Position numbers and translations under genes: made by a program. The notes beneath the pieces are model-generated. The model did no database searches. It was not told the origin of the DNA and saw only the letters and a list, made by a program, of their open reading frames with translations. Positions 1 to 7,378 of a stretch of DNA of 20,929 bases are shown here, in pieces. Position 1 is the stretch's first letter. Each line of letters opens with the position of its first letter. Where the stretch lies: contig QWRL01000018.1 of NCBI GenBank assembly GCA_003670425.1, positions 1 through 20,929 of the forward strand, given 5' to 3'. The DNA is from Chloroflexota bacterium. Lineage in GTDB: Bacteria; Chloroflexota; Anaerolineae; Anaerolineales; UBA11657.

Positions 1-254
1 GGGGGCGCGCACTGCCGCAGGAAATTGTGGTGAGCGTAAGCGACGAGGGGCCCGGCCTGCCGCCGGAGGAAGTGCAGCGTGTGTTTGACCGCTTCTATCG
101 CGCTACCACGCTGGCCACCGAGCGCGCCTCTGGCGCCGGCCTCGGCTTGTATCTTGCGCGGGCAATTGTGGAGGCGCACGCCGGGCGCATTTGGGTGGAG
201 TCGCAAGTCGGCACCGGCGCAGCTTTCCTGTTCAGCCTGCCGCGCGAAGATTAG
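1..254 (+). CDS. Sensor histidine kinase, C-terminal end (partial at 5' edge)
   Basis: This is the last ~84 codons of a histidine kinase that begins before the window; the open frame runs from base 3 to the TAG at 252-254. What remains is the end of the HATPase_c ATP-binding domain: the G1 box DEGPGL, the F box FDRFYR and the G2 box GAGLGLYLARAIVEAHAG, ending in the usual strand motif (GTGAAFLFSLP). In the intact protein this domain binds ATP to phosphorylate the conserved histidine. The sensor, dimerisation and N-box parts are outside the window, so the signal and the partner response regulator are unknown. The next gene starts 12 bp downstream on the same strand, so the two are probably cotranscribed. 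Confidence 0.93.
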   Translation, partial: GRALPQEIVVSVSDEGPGLPPEEVQRVFDRFYRATTLATERASGAGLGLYLARAIVEAHAGRIWVESQVGTGAAFLFSLPRED

Positions 255-266
255 GCGAACAGCAAT

Positions 267-1631
267 ATGGCAAGCACCGCACCGAACACCTCAGTGGCCT
301 GTCCCCAGTGCCGGCAGCCCGTGGCCGTGCACCTTGAGCAGCTGGTGGATGCCGGCGCTGATCCGGGTGCAAAGCAGCGCCTGCTCAAGGGCCAGCTGAA
401 CCTGCTGGCATGTCCGCTGTGCGGGCAAACCTCCATGCTGGGCACACCGCTTGTGTATCACGACCCTGCAAAGGAGCTGCTGCTTACTTTTGTGCCGATG
501 GAACTCAACATGCGGCTGCAGGAAAAGGAAAATCTGCTGGGCAGCCTCACGCGCCAGGTTGTAAACCGCACACCGGCAGACCAGCGCAAAGGCTATCTGC
601 TGCGTCCGCAAGAAATGCTTTCGATGCAAAACCTGATCAACCGAATCCTGGAAGCTGACGGGATCACGCCCGAAATGCTGGACACGCAGCGTGCCAAGCT
701 GCAGCTGTTGCAAGACTTGATGAAAGCGGACGCCACCAATCTGCCCACCCTGATCCAGCAGCGCGATGCGGAAATTGACCTGACCTTTGTGCAAATCTTG
801 GGGGCACTGCTCCAACGCGCAACCGGCAATGGCGAAGCCGAGCAGGATACCGCCCGGCGCATTGCAGCCCTTAGCGAACAGATAGCGCTGCACTCAACCA
901 TTGGCCGCAGTAGCAGCCGCCAGTCTCAGGTGCTGCAGGAAGTGGCAGAGGAGCTGCAAGCCCTGGGCAGCAACCTCACCCGCGATGCGCTTTTGCAGGT
1001 GGTATGCGCCAACCCGGATGAACTGCGCCTGCGGGCAGTGGTGACGCTGGTGCGCCAGCTGGTGGACTACGAATTCTTTGTTGGTCTCACCAAGCACATT
1101 GATGCAGCCCAAGGCGAGCAGCGCAAACTACTGGAAAGCGCGCGCCAGGTGTTGCTGGACGCAGTTGCGCGCCGGGATGCGGCCGCAAAGGCAGAGGGCG
1201 CAGCCGCGGCGCAGCTACTGCAGGCGCTGCTGCAGGCTCCGGATGAACCAGCTGCTGTGCGCGAGGCACTGCCTGAGATCAGCGACCTCACCCTCGCAGT
1301 GCTGAACCAGAACATTGAGGCTGCCCAAAAGGCGGGGCACAAGGATGCGATTGCGCGCCTCGAACAATTGCGCGCCACCATCATGGCTGAGCTGGATGCC
1401 AGCACCCCGCCGGAAATGCGCTTCATCAACGACCTGCTGCAATTGGAGTCAGCAGAAGCCGCCGCCGAAATGCTGCGCAATCGGGCTGCTGAACTCACCG
1501 CCGAGCTGCTGCAATCCATGGTTGAGCTTGGGGATGACCTTGACGCACGCGGCCACGCCGATATGAGCGCCAAGTTAAAGGAGTACCACGGCCTCGCACA
1601 GCGTGAGCTATCACTGGCCAAGTGGCGCTAG
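267..1631 (+). CDS. CpXC-domain protein with long helical C-terminal region
   Basis: This 454-residue protein starts with a CpXC-type domain (about residues 10-85): two CPxC knuckles, C12-P-Q-C15 and C49-P-L-C52-G, separated by about 33 residues. The four cysteines probably bind zinc. The family has no firmly established function. Residues ~85-454 are rich in Ala, Leu, Glu, Gln and Arg with few Gly or Pro and look almost wholly alpha-helical or coiled-coil. No signal peptide or membrane segment is visible, so it is probably cytoplasmic. The ATG at 267 is the first in frame after the upstream stop and no good Shine-Dalgarno is seen. It lies 12 bp after the histidine kinase and converges on the FHA regulator, 32 bp away. 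A role in the kinase's signalling path is possible but inferred from position only. Confidence 0.85.
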   Translation: MASTAPNTSVACPQCRQPVAVHLEQLVDAGADPGAKQRLLKGQLNLLACPLCGQTSMLGTPLVYHDPAKELLLTFVPMELNMRLQEKENLLGSLTRQVVNRTPADQRKGYLLRPQEMLSMQNLINRILEADGITPEMLDTQRAKLQLLQDLMKADATNLPTLIQQRDAEIDLTFVQILGALLQRATGNGEAEQDTARRIAALSEQIALHSTIGRSSSRQSQVLQEVAEELQALGSNLTRDALLQVVCANPDELRLRAVVTLVRQLVDYEFFVGLTKHIDAAQGEQRKLLESARQVLLDAVARRDAAAKAEGAAAAQLLQALLQAPDEPAAVREALPEISDLTLAVLNQNIEAAQKAGHKDAIARLEQLRATIMAELDASTPPEMRFINDLLQLESAEAAAEMLRNRAAELTAELLQSMVELGDDLDARGHADMSAKLKEYHGLAQRELSLAKWR

Positions 1632-1663
1632 CGCGGCACACGCGCCAACCTGCCACTACACCA

Positions 1664-2308
1664 CTAAACCTGCGGGTTGGAAAATCGAAAACCCTGACCG
1701 CGCACGGTCAAAATGTAATCGTGGTCGGCATCTAGTAACACCATCTTGTCGCGCAAACGCTTCACAAGTGCATCGATCATCTGCTCCGTAATTCCGGCCG
1801 GGTCATCATCCGGCCAGACCGCGCGTGAAACTTGGTCGCGGGTTCTGATCTCTCCGCTGCTCAAGTAGAACAATTCCAGCATCACATACTGGGATGCAGA
1901 CAGGATCAGTAGCTGGCCGCGCAGCCGCACCTCTCGCGTTTTGCGATCAAGGTGCATGCGTCCCACTGCCTGGCCTTCCTCCAGCGAAAGCGGAATCGTG
2001 TCTCCAGAGCCCACAAACTCCAGCTGCGCAGCGGTGGCGATCGCAATCTTGTCGCCGTTAACAAGCGCCACCAACCCGCTCACGCGCTGGCTATTAACAT
2101 GCGTGCCGTTTTTTGACGTGTCAGTAATGAACCATTTCTCGTCAATGCGCTGCAGCGTGGCGTGCTTGCGCGACACGGTAGCTTCCTCAATAAATAAATC
2201 GCACAGCGGCTCACGGCCAATCGTGAAGGTCTCGCCCGTCAGGTCAAAGCGCTGGCCCTTGAGCGCACCCCCAGCCACCACCAAAGCCGCCACCCCGCCG
2301 GGCTTCAT
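1664..2308 (-). CDS. FHA domain / winged-helix DNA-binding regulator
   Basis: This 214-residue protein joins a forkhead-associated domain (about residues 20-100) to an OmpR/PhoB-type winged helix (about 115-210). The FHA pThr-binding signature is intact: G31-R32, S46-R47-K48-H49 and N67-G68. The C-terminal part shows the trans_reg_C pattern: a region 136-160 resembling the usual LT..E..LL segment, a recognition-helix region near 175-188 and the wing ending in VRGQGFRF. An FHA domain takes the place of the usual receiver, so DNA binding may be controlled by threonine phosphorylation. I chose the ATG at 2308 because it follows a GGAGGG; the frame also opens at a GTG at 2335 with no such site. 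It is divergent from a Ser/Thr kinase whose ATG is 44 bp away, the obvious candidate partner. Confidence 0.9.
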   Translation of the reverse strand: MKPGGVAALVVAGGALKGQRFDLTGETFTIGREPLCDLFIEEATVSRKHATLQRIDEKWFITDTSKNGTHVNSQRVSGLVALVNGDKIAIATAAQLEFVGSGDTIPLSLEEGQAVGRMHLDRKTREVRLRGQLLILSASQYVMLELFYLSSGEIRTRDQVSRAVWPDDDPAGITEQMIDALVKRLRDKMVLLDADHDYILTVRGQGFRFSNPQV

Positions 2309-2310
2309 AA

Positions 2311-2316
2311 CCCTCC
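2311..2316 (-). promoter_or_regulatory. Shine-Dalgarno for the FHA regulator
   Basis: GGAGGG on the minus strand ends 2 nt before the ATG at 2308 (the GGAGG core ends 3 nt before it). The spacing is short but this is one of the few strong ribosome-binding sites here, and it favours this ATG over the GTG at 2335. Confidence 0.6.
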
Positions 2317-2340
2317 AGCCCGCGCGCGCCGGCACGCCGA

Positions 2341-2346
2341 TATAAT
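2341..2346 (+). promoter_or_regulatory. -10 box (TATAAT) of the Ser/Thr kinase gene; leaderless start
   Basis: A perfect TATAAT ends 7 nt before the A of the kinase ATG at 2353. With normal -10 to +1 spacing, transcription would begin at or next to that A, giving an mRNA with no leader. No Shine-Dalgarno lies between, and no recognisable -35 is seen in the GC-rich sequence upstream. Read on the other strand the same bases give ATTATA, so the element may also serve the divergent FHA gene. Confidence 0.65.
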
Positions 2347-2352
2347 GCCACC

Positions 2353-3348
2353 ATGATTCCAGCTGCCGGCGACGTCCTCAACCAGCGCTATCGTGTGCTG
2401 GGCGCGCACGGCAAGGGTGGCATGGGCACCATCTTTCTTGCCGAAGACCTGCGCTTGGAGGGCCGCCAGTGCGCGCTGAAACAAGTCAGCGGCGATCCGC
2501 GCGCCACACCAGAGGCGCAGCGCCAGGCGCGGGCGCAGTTCTATCAAGAGGCGTCTGTGCTCGCGCGCCTCGATCACCCTGCGCTGCCCAAAGTCTCGGA
2601 CTTTTTCTCGCTGGGCGAGACCGAAGTTTTGGTGATGGATTATGTGGCGGGGGTTGACCTGCGCCAGCGCATTGAAACCGCACGCGCTGCCGGCACACTG
2701 ATCCCCGAGTTGCTCGTGCTGGATTGGGCGCGCCAATTGCTGCATGCGCTTGAGTATCTGCATTCCCAGCAGCCGCCAGTCGTGCACCGCGATATCAAGC
2801 CCGCCAACATCCGCCTGACACCCGGCGGCTTGATCAAGCTTGTAGATTTTGGACTTGTGAAACTGATGGTGCCCAACGACGGCACGATCACGGTGGTGCA
2901 GGGGCGCGGCACCATCCACTACACGCCGCTGGAACAGTACGGCGGTGATACCGGACATACCGATGGGCGCACCGATGTCTACGGCCTTGCGGCTACGCTT
3001 TACCACCTGCTCACCAATACACCGCCCGCCGAGGCCAAAATTCGCTTCCTGCAAACAGACAGCCTGGTGCCGGTGCGCGACATCAATCCACTGCTGAGCA
3101 CGCGCACAGAACGCGCCTTGCACTGGGCGCTCCATTTGCACCCCGAGGACCGCCCGCCCACCATCGCCGACTTCCGGGGCGCGTTGCAGGATGGCATTTT
3201 CCCGGGGCCGCAAGGCACACCCGAGTTTGTGCCGGCCAACGCCTGGGAATGGGCGCAGCTGGCCTTTACGGACCCCTTGGAACGGCACCTGTCGATCGCT
3301 GCGCTGGTCATGATTGGAATTGGGGTGATTGCCACGCTGGCTACTTGA
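2353..3348 (+). CDS. Hanks-type Ser/Thr protein kinase, tail-anchored
   Basis: This 331-residue eukaryote-like Ser/Thr kinase has all catalytic elements: a glycine-rich loop (G17-G25, motif GKGGMG), K43 in ALK, E66 in the C helix, H145-R146-D147 with K149 and N152, D165-F166-G167, an APE-like PLEQY at 192-196, D208 in the F helix and R267 in PEDRP. It should be active. After the kinase domain comes a short linker and one hydrophobic helix (about 312-331) that ends the protein. It is therefore anchored by its extreme C-terminus with no extracellular sensor domain, unlike PASTA-type PknB. The gene is divergent from the FHA regulator, a natural phosphothreonine reader. Its last 8 bp overlap the 3' end of the convergent GH3-like gene. 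Confidence 0.95.
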   Translation: MIPAAGDVLNQRYRVLGAHGKGGMGTIFLAEDLRLEGRQCALKQVSGDPRATPEAQRQARAQFYQEASVLARLDHPALPKVSDFFSLGETEVLVMDYVAGVDLRQRIETARAAGTLIPELLVLDWARQLLHALEYLHSQQPPVVHRDIKPANIRLTPGGLIKLVDFGLVKLMVPNDGTITVVQGRGTIHYTPLEQYGGDTGHTDGRTDVYGLAATLYHLLTNTPPAEAKIRFLQTDSLVPVRDINPLLSTRTERALHWALHLHPEDRPPTIADFRGALQDGIFPGPQGTPEFVPANAWEWAQLAFTDPLERHLSIAALVMIGIGVIATLAT

Positions 3349-6346
3349 TGCTGCCCGTGCGCATGGACAGCCACGCCGCCTGCAGCCGGCTGCTGCCGGA
3401 TTGCCAGCTGGCTGCCAATTGCAGCTTGTAGCGGTCCACCACCAGCGCAGCGAAGCCACCGCCGGCTGCGCAAAGCACCGGGGCAAGCGCTCCCAACGAT
3501 TGCAGCAGGCCCGCACCGGGCGCGCGCAAAACGTACAAGTCGTATGCCAGCCACACCCCAATCGTAACCCCCAAGGCAAGCCGAAAGCGCTGGATTAAGC
3601 CGCGGCCGCTGCGCTGCGCTGCGTACCAGCCATAACCAGCCACCGCAATGTTAATAAATAGCGCGCTCAAAAGGTCGCGCGGGTCGGTGGCAGCCGGCGC
3701 AGACTGCTGCCCCTCTTTCACACCGCCGGCCGGCAAGTTTGCATCAAGCGCAATCTGTGGCACGGGCGTGTTGGTGGCTGCGGGCAAGGCGCTGGGCGTA
3801 ATGCTTGGAGTCAAAGTCAGCACCACGATGGCGGGCTCACCCGCCACGTTGCTCACCTGTAGCGGCGCCGGCAGCGATACAGCGCGCCCGCTAAAGGCAC
3901 GTATCTCAATGCCGCCGACATGCTTGGGAGCGAGAGCCACGCGTGCCACACCCCGCATTGTATATCCGGTAGCAAACACTTCGCGCAGCTCGGCAGCATC
4001 CTTGTATAGCACCTCAAAATCCACCTGAGTGCCATCCGGAACAATATTGCCGTTGAAGTCAAGCAATATCGTGGTGCTCAGATTCACCTGCGCGCCTTCC
4101 GGAAGCGTTGGCGGCAGCGCCGTGGCACCGGAGATAAGCGCCGTTGCCAAAACCACTGGTGTAAGCGCAGCCGTGGAAGCTTGCGTGGGCTCCGGTGATG
4201 GCGTCAGCGCAGCGCCCGCGGGCAACACCAACTCGGCCACCAGTTCAAATTTTTGTGCCGGATCGGGCAGCAAGCGCTCCGCCAAAAAGTAAGCCGCAGC
4301 CGGCACGGACACCGGCCCGCCCACGCGCGGTTTCAAATCTTGAAACAGCGCTTGTGCAGCCACATCTATAAAGGCCGGCGCTGCGCTGAACAAACCGTAA
4401 TATGCAGTAATTTGAGAAAGTGCTGCAGCATCCAAATAGTATGGTGCGCCGAGCGTAAACACCACCAGCTTTTTGCCGGCCAGCAAGTCTGGGCGGGTTG
4501 CCAGCAAGCGCTGAAAGCTGGTTGGCAATCCATCCGCCGGTTGCGCCGGCTGCAGCAGCGCAACCACCCAGCCCGCATCGCGCAGCGCATCTGCAATCGG
4601 CGTGCGCGGCGCAGCAGCGGTGGGCACGGCTGTGGCGGTGGCCGTCGCCGCACCAGAGTCCGGCGCCGGTGTTTCGGTGGTTTGCAGCACCGGCGCGGGC
4701 ACAACCCCGGGAAGAAAATCAGCCAGCTTCGCAAAATCAAAAGCGCTCAGGTTCGGGGTGCACACCCTTGGAAATGGAACGTAAGCGCGCTCCACAACAA
4801 ATTGTAATGCATCAACCGGCGGCAGCCGCTGCGGCCGGCACAAACTGCATTGGCGCACAAGCTGCGTCTGCGTGAGAAATACAATGCGGGCACCCGGTGC
4901 CGGAGGCTGCGGCAGGCGCTGCACCAAATCAGCCGGAGCCGGCGCCAGCAGCGTGAACGCTTCGCGCGCAATTGCCGCCACATCGCCATCCGCCGGCACC
5001 AAGGGCGCAAGCGGCGCAGCGGTGATGGCTGCGCCCGCGCCAAACTTTCCGTATAACCCCTGCTTGAGTTCTAGGATGCGGGTCACAGCCTGATCCACAC
5101 GTTCACTAAACAACCCGCCCTGCTTGTAGCGGTTCACAAGCCCGCCCAGCGTGGCCGGCAGCGCAGCCAACGCATCTTCATCCTGCACTGACACCTGCAG
5201 CAAGTCATTGCCCGCCATCAATGCCGTATACGCCACATTGGAGGCCAGCAGGTTTTGGCCAGCCAGATAGTCGCGCCGCACGCCGGGATGATTAAGTGGC
5301 AGGCTCACAAGCAGGCCGCCAAGCTGCACCCATGGCCGAAACGCATCACGCTGCAGCAGTTCCTTCAACGCAGTCTCATCAATCGCCAGCGGCCGCGTGT
5401 CCCGCGAAATTGATCCCTGCAGCCCGGCGTACAAACCCGGGCCAGTCACAAACCCATCTGCCGCACCTTCAGTATCGCGCTCCAAGCTCGCCACCGCCGA
5501 AAATGGCCGGATGTCCGTGGCCAGCAGTTCGGCGAGTGGCTTGGTAACAACGGGTACCTCTAATACTGCGTCCCGGTCGCCACTGCCAATGCCGGGGAAG
5601 GTGCCGGCGATCACCGCCACCCGCCGGCCGCTGCCGGCATGCACGCCAAGTGTGTACGCGCGCCCAAACTCACCCACCCAAAATGCATTGCCACCAAATA
5701 CGCCCGCGCCGAGGTCGCCCGGATTTGCAGGATTGGGGCTGCCTGCCACATCCAAGTTCGGCCCCAGCAGCATGTTGAACCCCAGCTGGCGCAGCTCGCG
5801 CCCGGCCGCTGCACCCACCAAGCGCGCGAAGTCCGGATTCCAAGTTGCGCCAATTGCAAGCGGGCTGGGCAAAGCAGTCAGGCCACTCAGCAGCTCATCT
5901 GTCCGCAGGCCGAGCCCGCCATGTGCAACCGCAATGAACAACGGCTGCGGCAGTGGCTGCAGCGCATTGGGCGTTGGGGTGGCAATCACGCCGGATGGCG
6001 CTTGATCTTGATTGGCAGCTTGCAGCGCGCCCGTCAGTGCATACAGTGCCGCCCGCACATCGGTGCGATCGTCAAAGTTGTCATTGGCACGCGTGAGAAC
6101 CACCCCGCCCAAGTGATAGCGCCGCAGAACCTGAAAAATTGCAGCCGCTGGATCAACACTGGATCCGGTGAATGTGACAAGAAACAGCTGCGCAATTTTG
6201 TCCTCATCCGACAGGTTGTCCAGCGCGGCGGCAGCACCGCTCTGCGGGTCAGCTGGCTGCCCGTTGCTGGCCTCGGCTGCCGGCAGCGGCGCAAGTCCCA
6301 GCGGTGCAAGCAGCGCAAGCACAGCCATGAGGCGCGCAATATTCAC
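3341..6346 (-). CDS. Exported, membrane-anchored GH3-like protein, probably catalytically dead
   Basis: This 1001-residue protein has a signal peptide (residues 1-~25), a glycoside hydrolase family 3 N-terminal (NagZ-like) barrel (~42-440), a GH3 C-terminal-like domain (~480-680, with LGAPYYLD at 632), Thr/Pro/Ala-rich linkers (~555-582, 715-735, 843-865), an Ig/invasin-like segment (~745-835) and about three membrane helices (~893-912, 922-941, 946-970). NagZ-type GH3 enzymes cleave N-acetylglucosamine from peptidoglycan or chitin fragments. Here the key residues look lost. The KHFPGHGDT..DSH motif reads GTFPGIGSGDRDAV at 248-261, so Lys-His is gone and the DSH histidine is Val261. The D(Q/H)EGG motif reads AVAHGG at 139-144, and the nucleophile SDDL position reads SLPL at 348-351. 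It may bind glycans or act as a structural factor. The GTG start at 6346 overlaps the miaA stop as GTGA; an ATG at 6328 is the alternative. Confidence 0.82.
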   Translation of the reverse strand: MNIARLMAVLALLAPLGLAPLPAAEASNGQPADPQSGAAAALDNLSDEDKIAQLFLVTFTGSSVDPAAAIFQVLRRYHLGGVVLTRANDNFDDRTDVRAALYALTGALQAANQDQAPSGVIATPTPNALQPLPQPLFIAVAHGGLGLRTDELLSGLTALPSPLAIGATWNPDFARLVGAAAGRELRQLGFNMLLGPNLDVAGSPNPANPGDLGAGVFGGNAFWVGEFGRAYTLGVHAGSGRRVAVIAGTFPGIGSGDRDAVLEVPVVTKPLAELLATDIRPFSAVASLERDTEGAADGFVTGPGLYAGLQGSISRDTRPLAIDETALKELLQRDAFRPWVQLGGLLVSLPLNHPGVRRDYLAGQNLLASNVAYTALMAGNDLLQVSVQDEDALAALPATLGGLVNRYKQGGLFSERVDQAVTRILELKQGLYGKFGAGAAITAAPLAPLVPADGDVAAIAREAFTLLAPAPADLVQRLPQPPAPGARIVFLTQTQLVRQCSLCRPQRLPPVDALQFVVERAYVPFPRVCTPNLSAFDFAKLADFLPGVVPAPVLQTTETPAPDSGAATATATAVPTAAAPRTPIADALRDAGWVVALLQPAQPADGLPTSFQRLLATRPDLLAGKKLVVFTLGAPYYLDAAALSQITAYYGLFSAAPAFIDVAAQALFQDLKPRVGGPVSVPAAAYFLAERLLPDPAQKFELVAELVLPAGAALTPSPEPTQASTAALTPVVLATALISGATALPPTLPEGAQVNLSTTILLDFNGNIVPDGTQVDFEVLYKDAAELREVFATGYTMRGVARVALAPKHVGGIEIRAFSGRAVSLPAPLQVSNVAGEPAIVVLTLTPSITPSALPAATNTPVPQIALDANLPAGGVKEGQQSAPAATDPRDLLSALFINIAVAGYGWYAAQRSGRGLIQRFRLALGVTIGVWLAYDLYVLRAPGAGLLQSLGALAPVLCAAGGGFAALVVDRYKLQLAASWQSGSSRLQAAWLSMRTGSIK

Positions 6347-7311
6347 GTGCCGATTCTACCTGCCGGCACTTCGTAGCCGGCCTTTTGCAGCGCGCCCACA
6401 ACATGCTGCTCAATCTGTGCGCGCGGCGTGCGCACCACATCAAACCAAGTGATCTCCGCGTTGCTCAAAGAAAACCATGAATACTGGCGCCGGGCAAAGC
6501 GCCGCGTATCATGCTTGATGCGCAGCACCGCCTCCGCCAGGCTGCACTCGCCGCGCAAGTGCGCACCCAGCTGGCGGTAACCCAGCGCCGAAAGCGCGGG
6601 CAGATCCCACGCCAACCCTTGGGCTGCAAGGCGCTGCGTCTCAGCTAGCAGGCCATCATTCAGCATCTGGTCCACTCGCGCGTCAATGCGCGCGAAAAGC
6701 TCAGCGCGCGGCAGTGTCAGCCCAATTTGGCAGACGCCGTATGCTGGCGCCAAGCGCGTGCGCTGCGCACTGAAAGGCCGGCCGGTGGTTAAGCACACTT
6801 CGAGCGCGCGCACCACCCGGCGCGGATTGCGCGCATCAATTTGCACAGCACCGCCCGCATCCAATTCCGTTAGCTGCGCGTACAGCGCGGCCAGCCCTCC
6901 GGCAGTTTCCGCCTGCGCCGTGAGGCGTGCCCGCAATTGCATGTCCCCGCCACCTGCCGGGATCTGCCAGCCTTCCAACAGCGCGCGCACGTACTGTCCG
7001 GTACCACCCACCAGCAGCGGCAGCCGGCCGCGCGCGTAGATGTCCGCAATCGCCGCCACCGCCGCACGTTTGTATTCCGCCAACGACCATGGCTGGTCTG
7101 GAGCGGTTACGTCCACCAGATGATGCGGAATGCGCGCCAGCTCTGCGCGCCCCGGCTTGGCCGTGCCTATATCCAGCCCGCAGTACAAATAGCGCGAGTC
7201 TGCCGAGACAATTTCTGCGCCCAAACGCGCAGCCAAGTGCAGACTAAGCTCCGTTTTGCCCACACTCGTCGGCCCCACCAACACCAAAAGTGGAATCATG
7301 CCGTTCAACAT
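6343..7311 (-). CDS. miaA: tRNA dimethylallyltransferase (MiaA)
   Basis: MiaA transfers a dimethylallyl group to N6 of A37 in tRNAs that read UNN codons. The 322-residue product has the P-loop GPTSVGKT (residues 13-20), SADSR followed by GLDIGTAKP, the GGTGQYVRALLEG motif, the NPRRVVRALE motif, LGYRQLG and a C-terminal RQYSWF. The frame is open back to 7380, but homologues begin just before the LLVLVGPT strand, so I take the ATG at 7311; the ATG at 7299 is almost as good. Neither has a clear Shine-Dalgarno. It is divergent from uvrB with 67 bp between start codons, and its stop overlaps the GTG of the GH3-like gene, so these two are probably translationally coupled. Confidence 0.96.
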   Translation of the reverse strand: MLNGMIPLLVLVGPTSVGKTELSLHLAARLGAEIVSADSRYLYCGLDIGTAKPGRAELARIPHHLVDVTAPDQPWSLAEYKRAAVAAIADIYARGRLPLLVGGTGQYVRALLEGWQIPAGGGDMQLRARLTAQAETAGGLAALYAQLTELDAGGAVQIDARNPRRVVRALEVCLTTGRPFSAQRTRLAPAYGVCQIGLTLPRAELFARIDARVDQMLNDGLLAETQRLAAQGLAWDLPALSALGYRQLGAHLRGECSLAEAVLRIKHDTRRFARRQYSWFSLSNAEITWFDVVRTPRAQIEQHVVGALQKAGYEVPAGRIGT

Positions 7312-7334
7312 TGGGATCCGCACATCAACTCCAC

Positions 7335-7340
7335 AGTATA
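7335..7340 (-). promoter_or_regulatory. Possible -10 box (TATACT) for miaA
   Basis: TATACT on the minus strand would start transcription around 7328, about 16-17 nt before the miaA ATG at 7311. No convincing -35 is present. The minus-strand reading of the uvrB TATAAT at 7366-7371 is a second candidate, giving a leader near 47 nt. Confidence 0.35.
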
Positions 7341-7365
7341 CAAAGCCTGCGCTGCAGTCCATCGG

Positions 7366-7371
7366 TATAAT
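7366..7371 (+). promoter_or_regulatory. -10 box (TATAAT) of uvrB; leaderless start
   Basis: A perfect TATAAT ends 8 nt before the A of the uvrB ATG at 7379, so the transcript would begin at or 1 nt before the start codon. There is no Shine-Dalgarno and no clear -35. The arrangement repeats that at the kinase gene (2341-2353). Confidence 0.65.
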
Positions 7372-7378
7372 CCGAGCC

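Noticed and set aside
1632..1663. GCGCG-GCACA-CGCGC hairpin as terminator between the CpXC and FHA genes
   Set aside because: The stem is only 5 bp with no T-tract, and such GC dyads are expected by chance in this sequence.
2305..3579. Long minus-strand open frame (424 codons) opposite the Ser/Thr kinase
   Set aside because: It is antisense to a kinase with every catalytic motif intact, and its translation has no recognisable domain. It is a GC-rich shadow frame.
7256..7378. Upstream extension of uvrB (41 extra codons)
   Set aside because: It overlaps the miaA start antisense. The conserved UvrB N-terminus begins at 7379, and a TATAAT lies inside the would-be extension.
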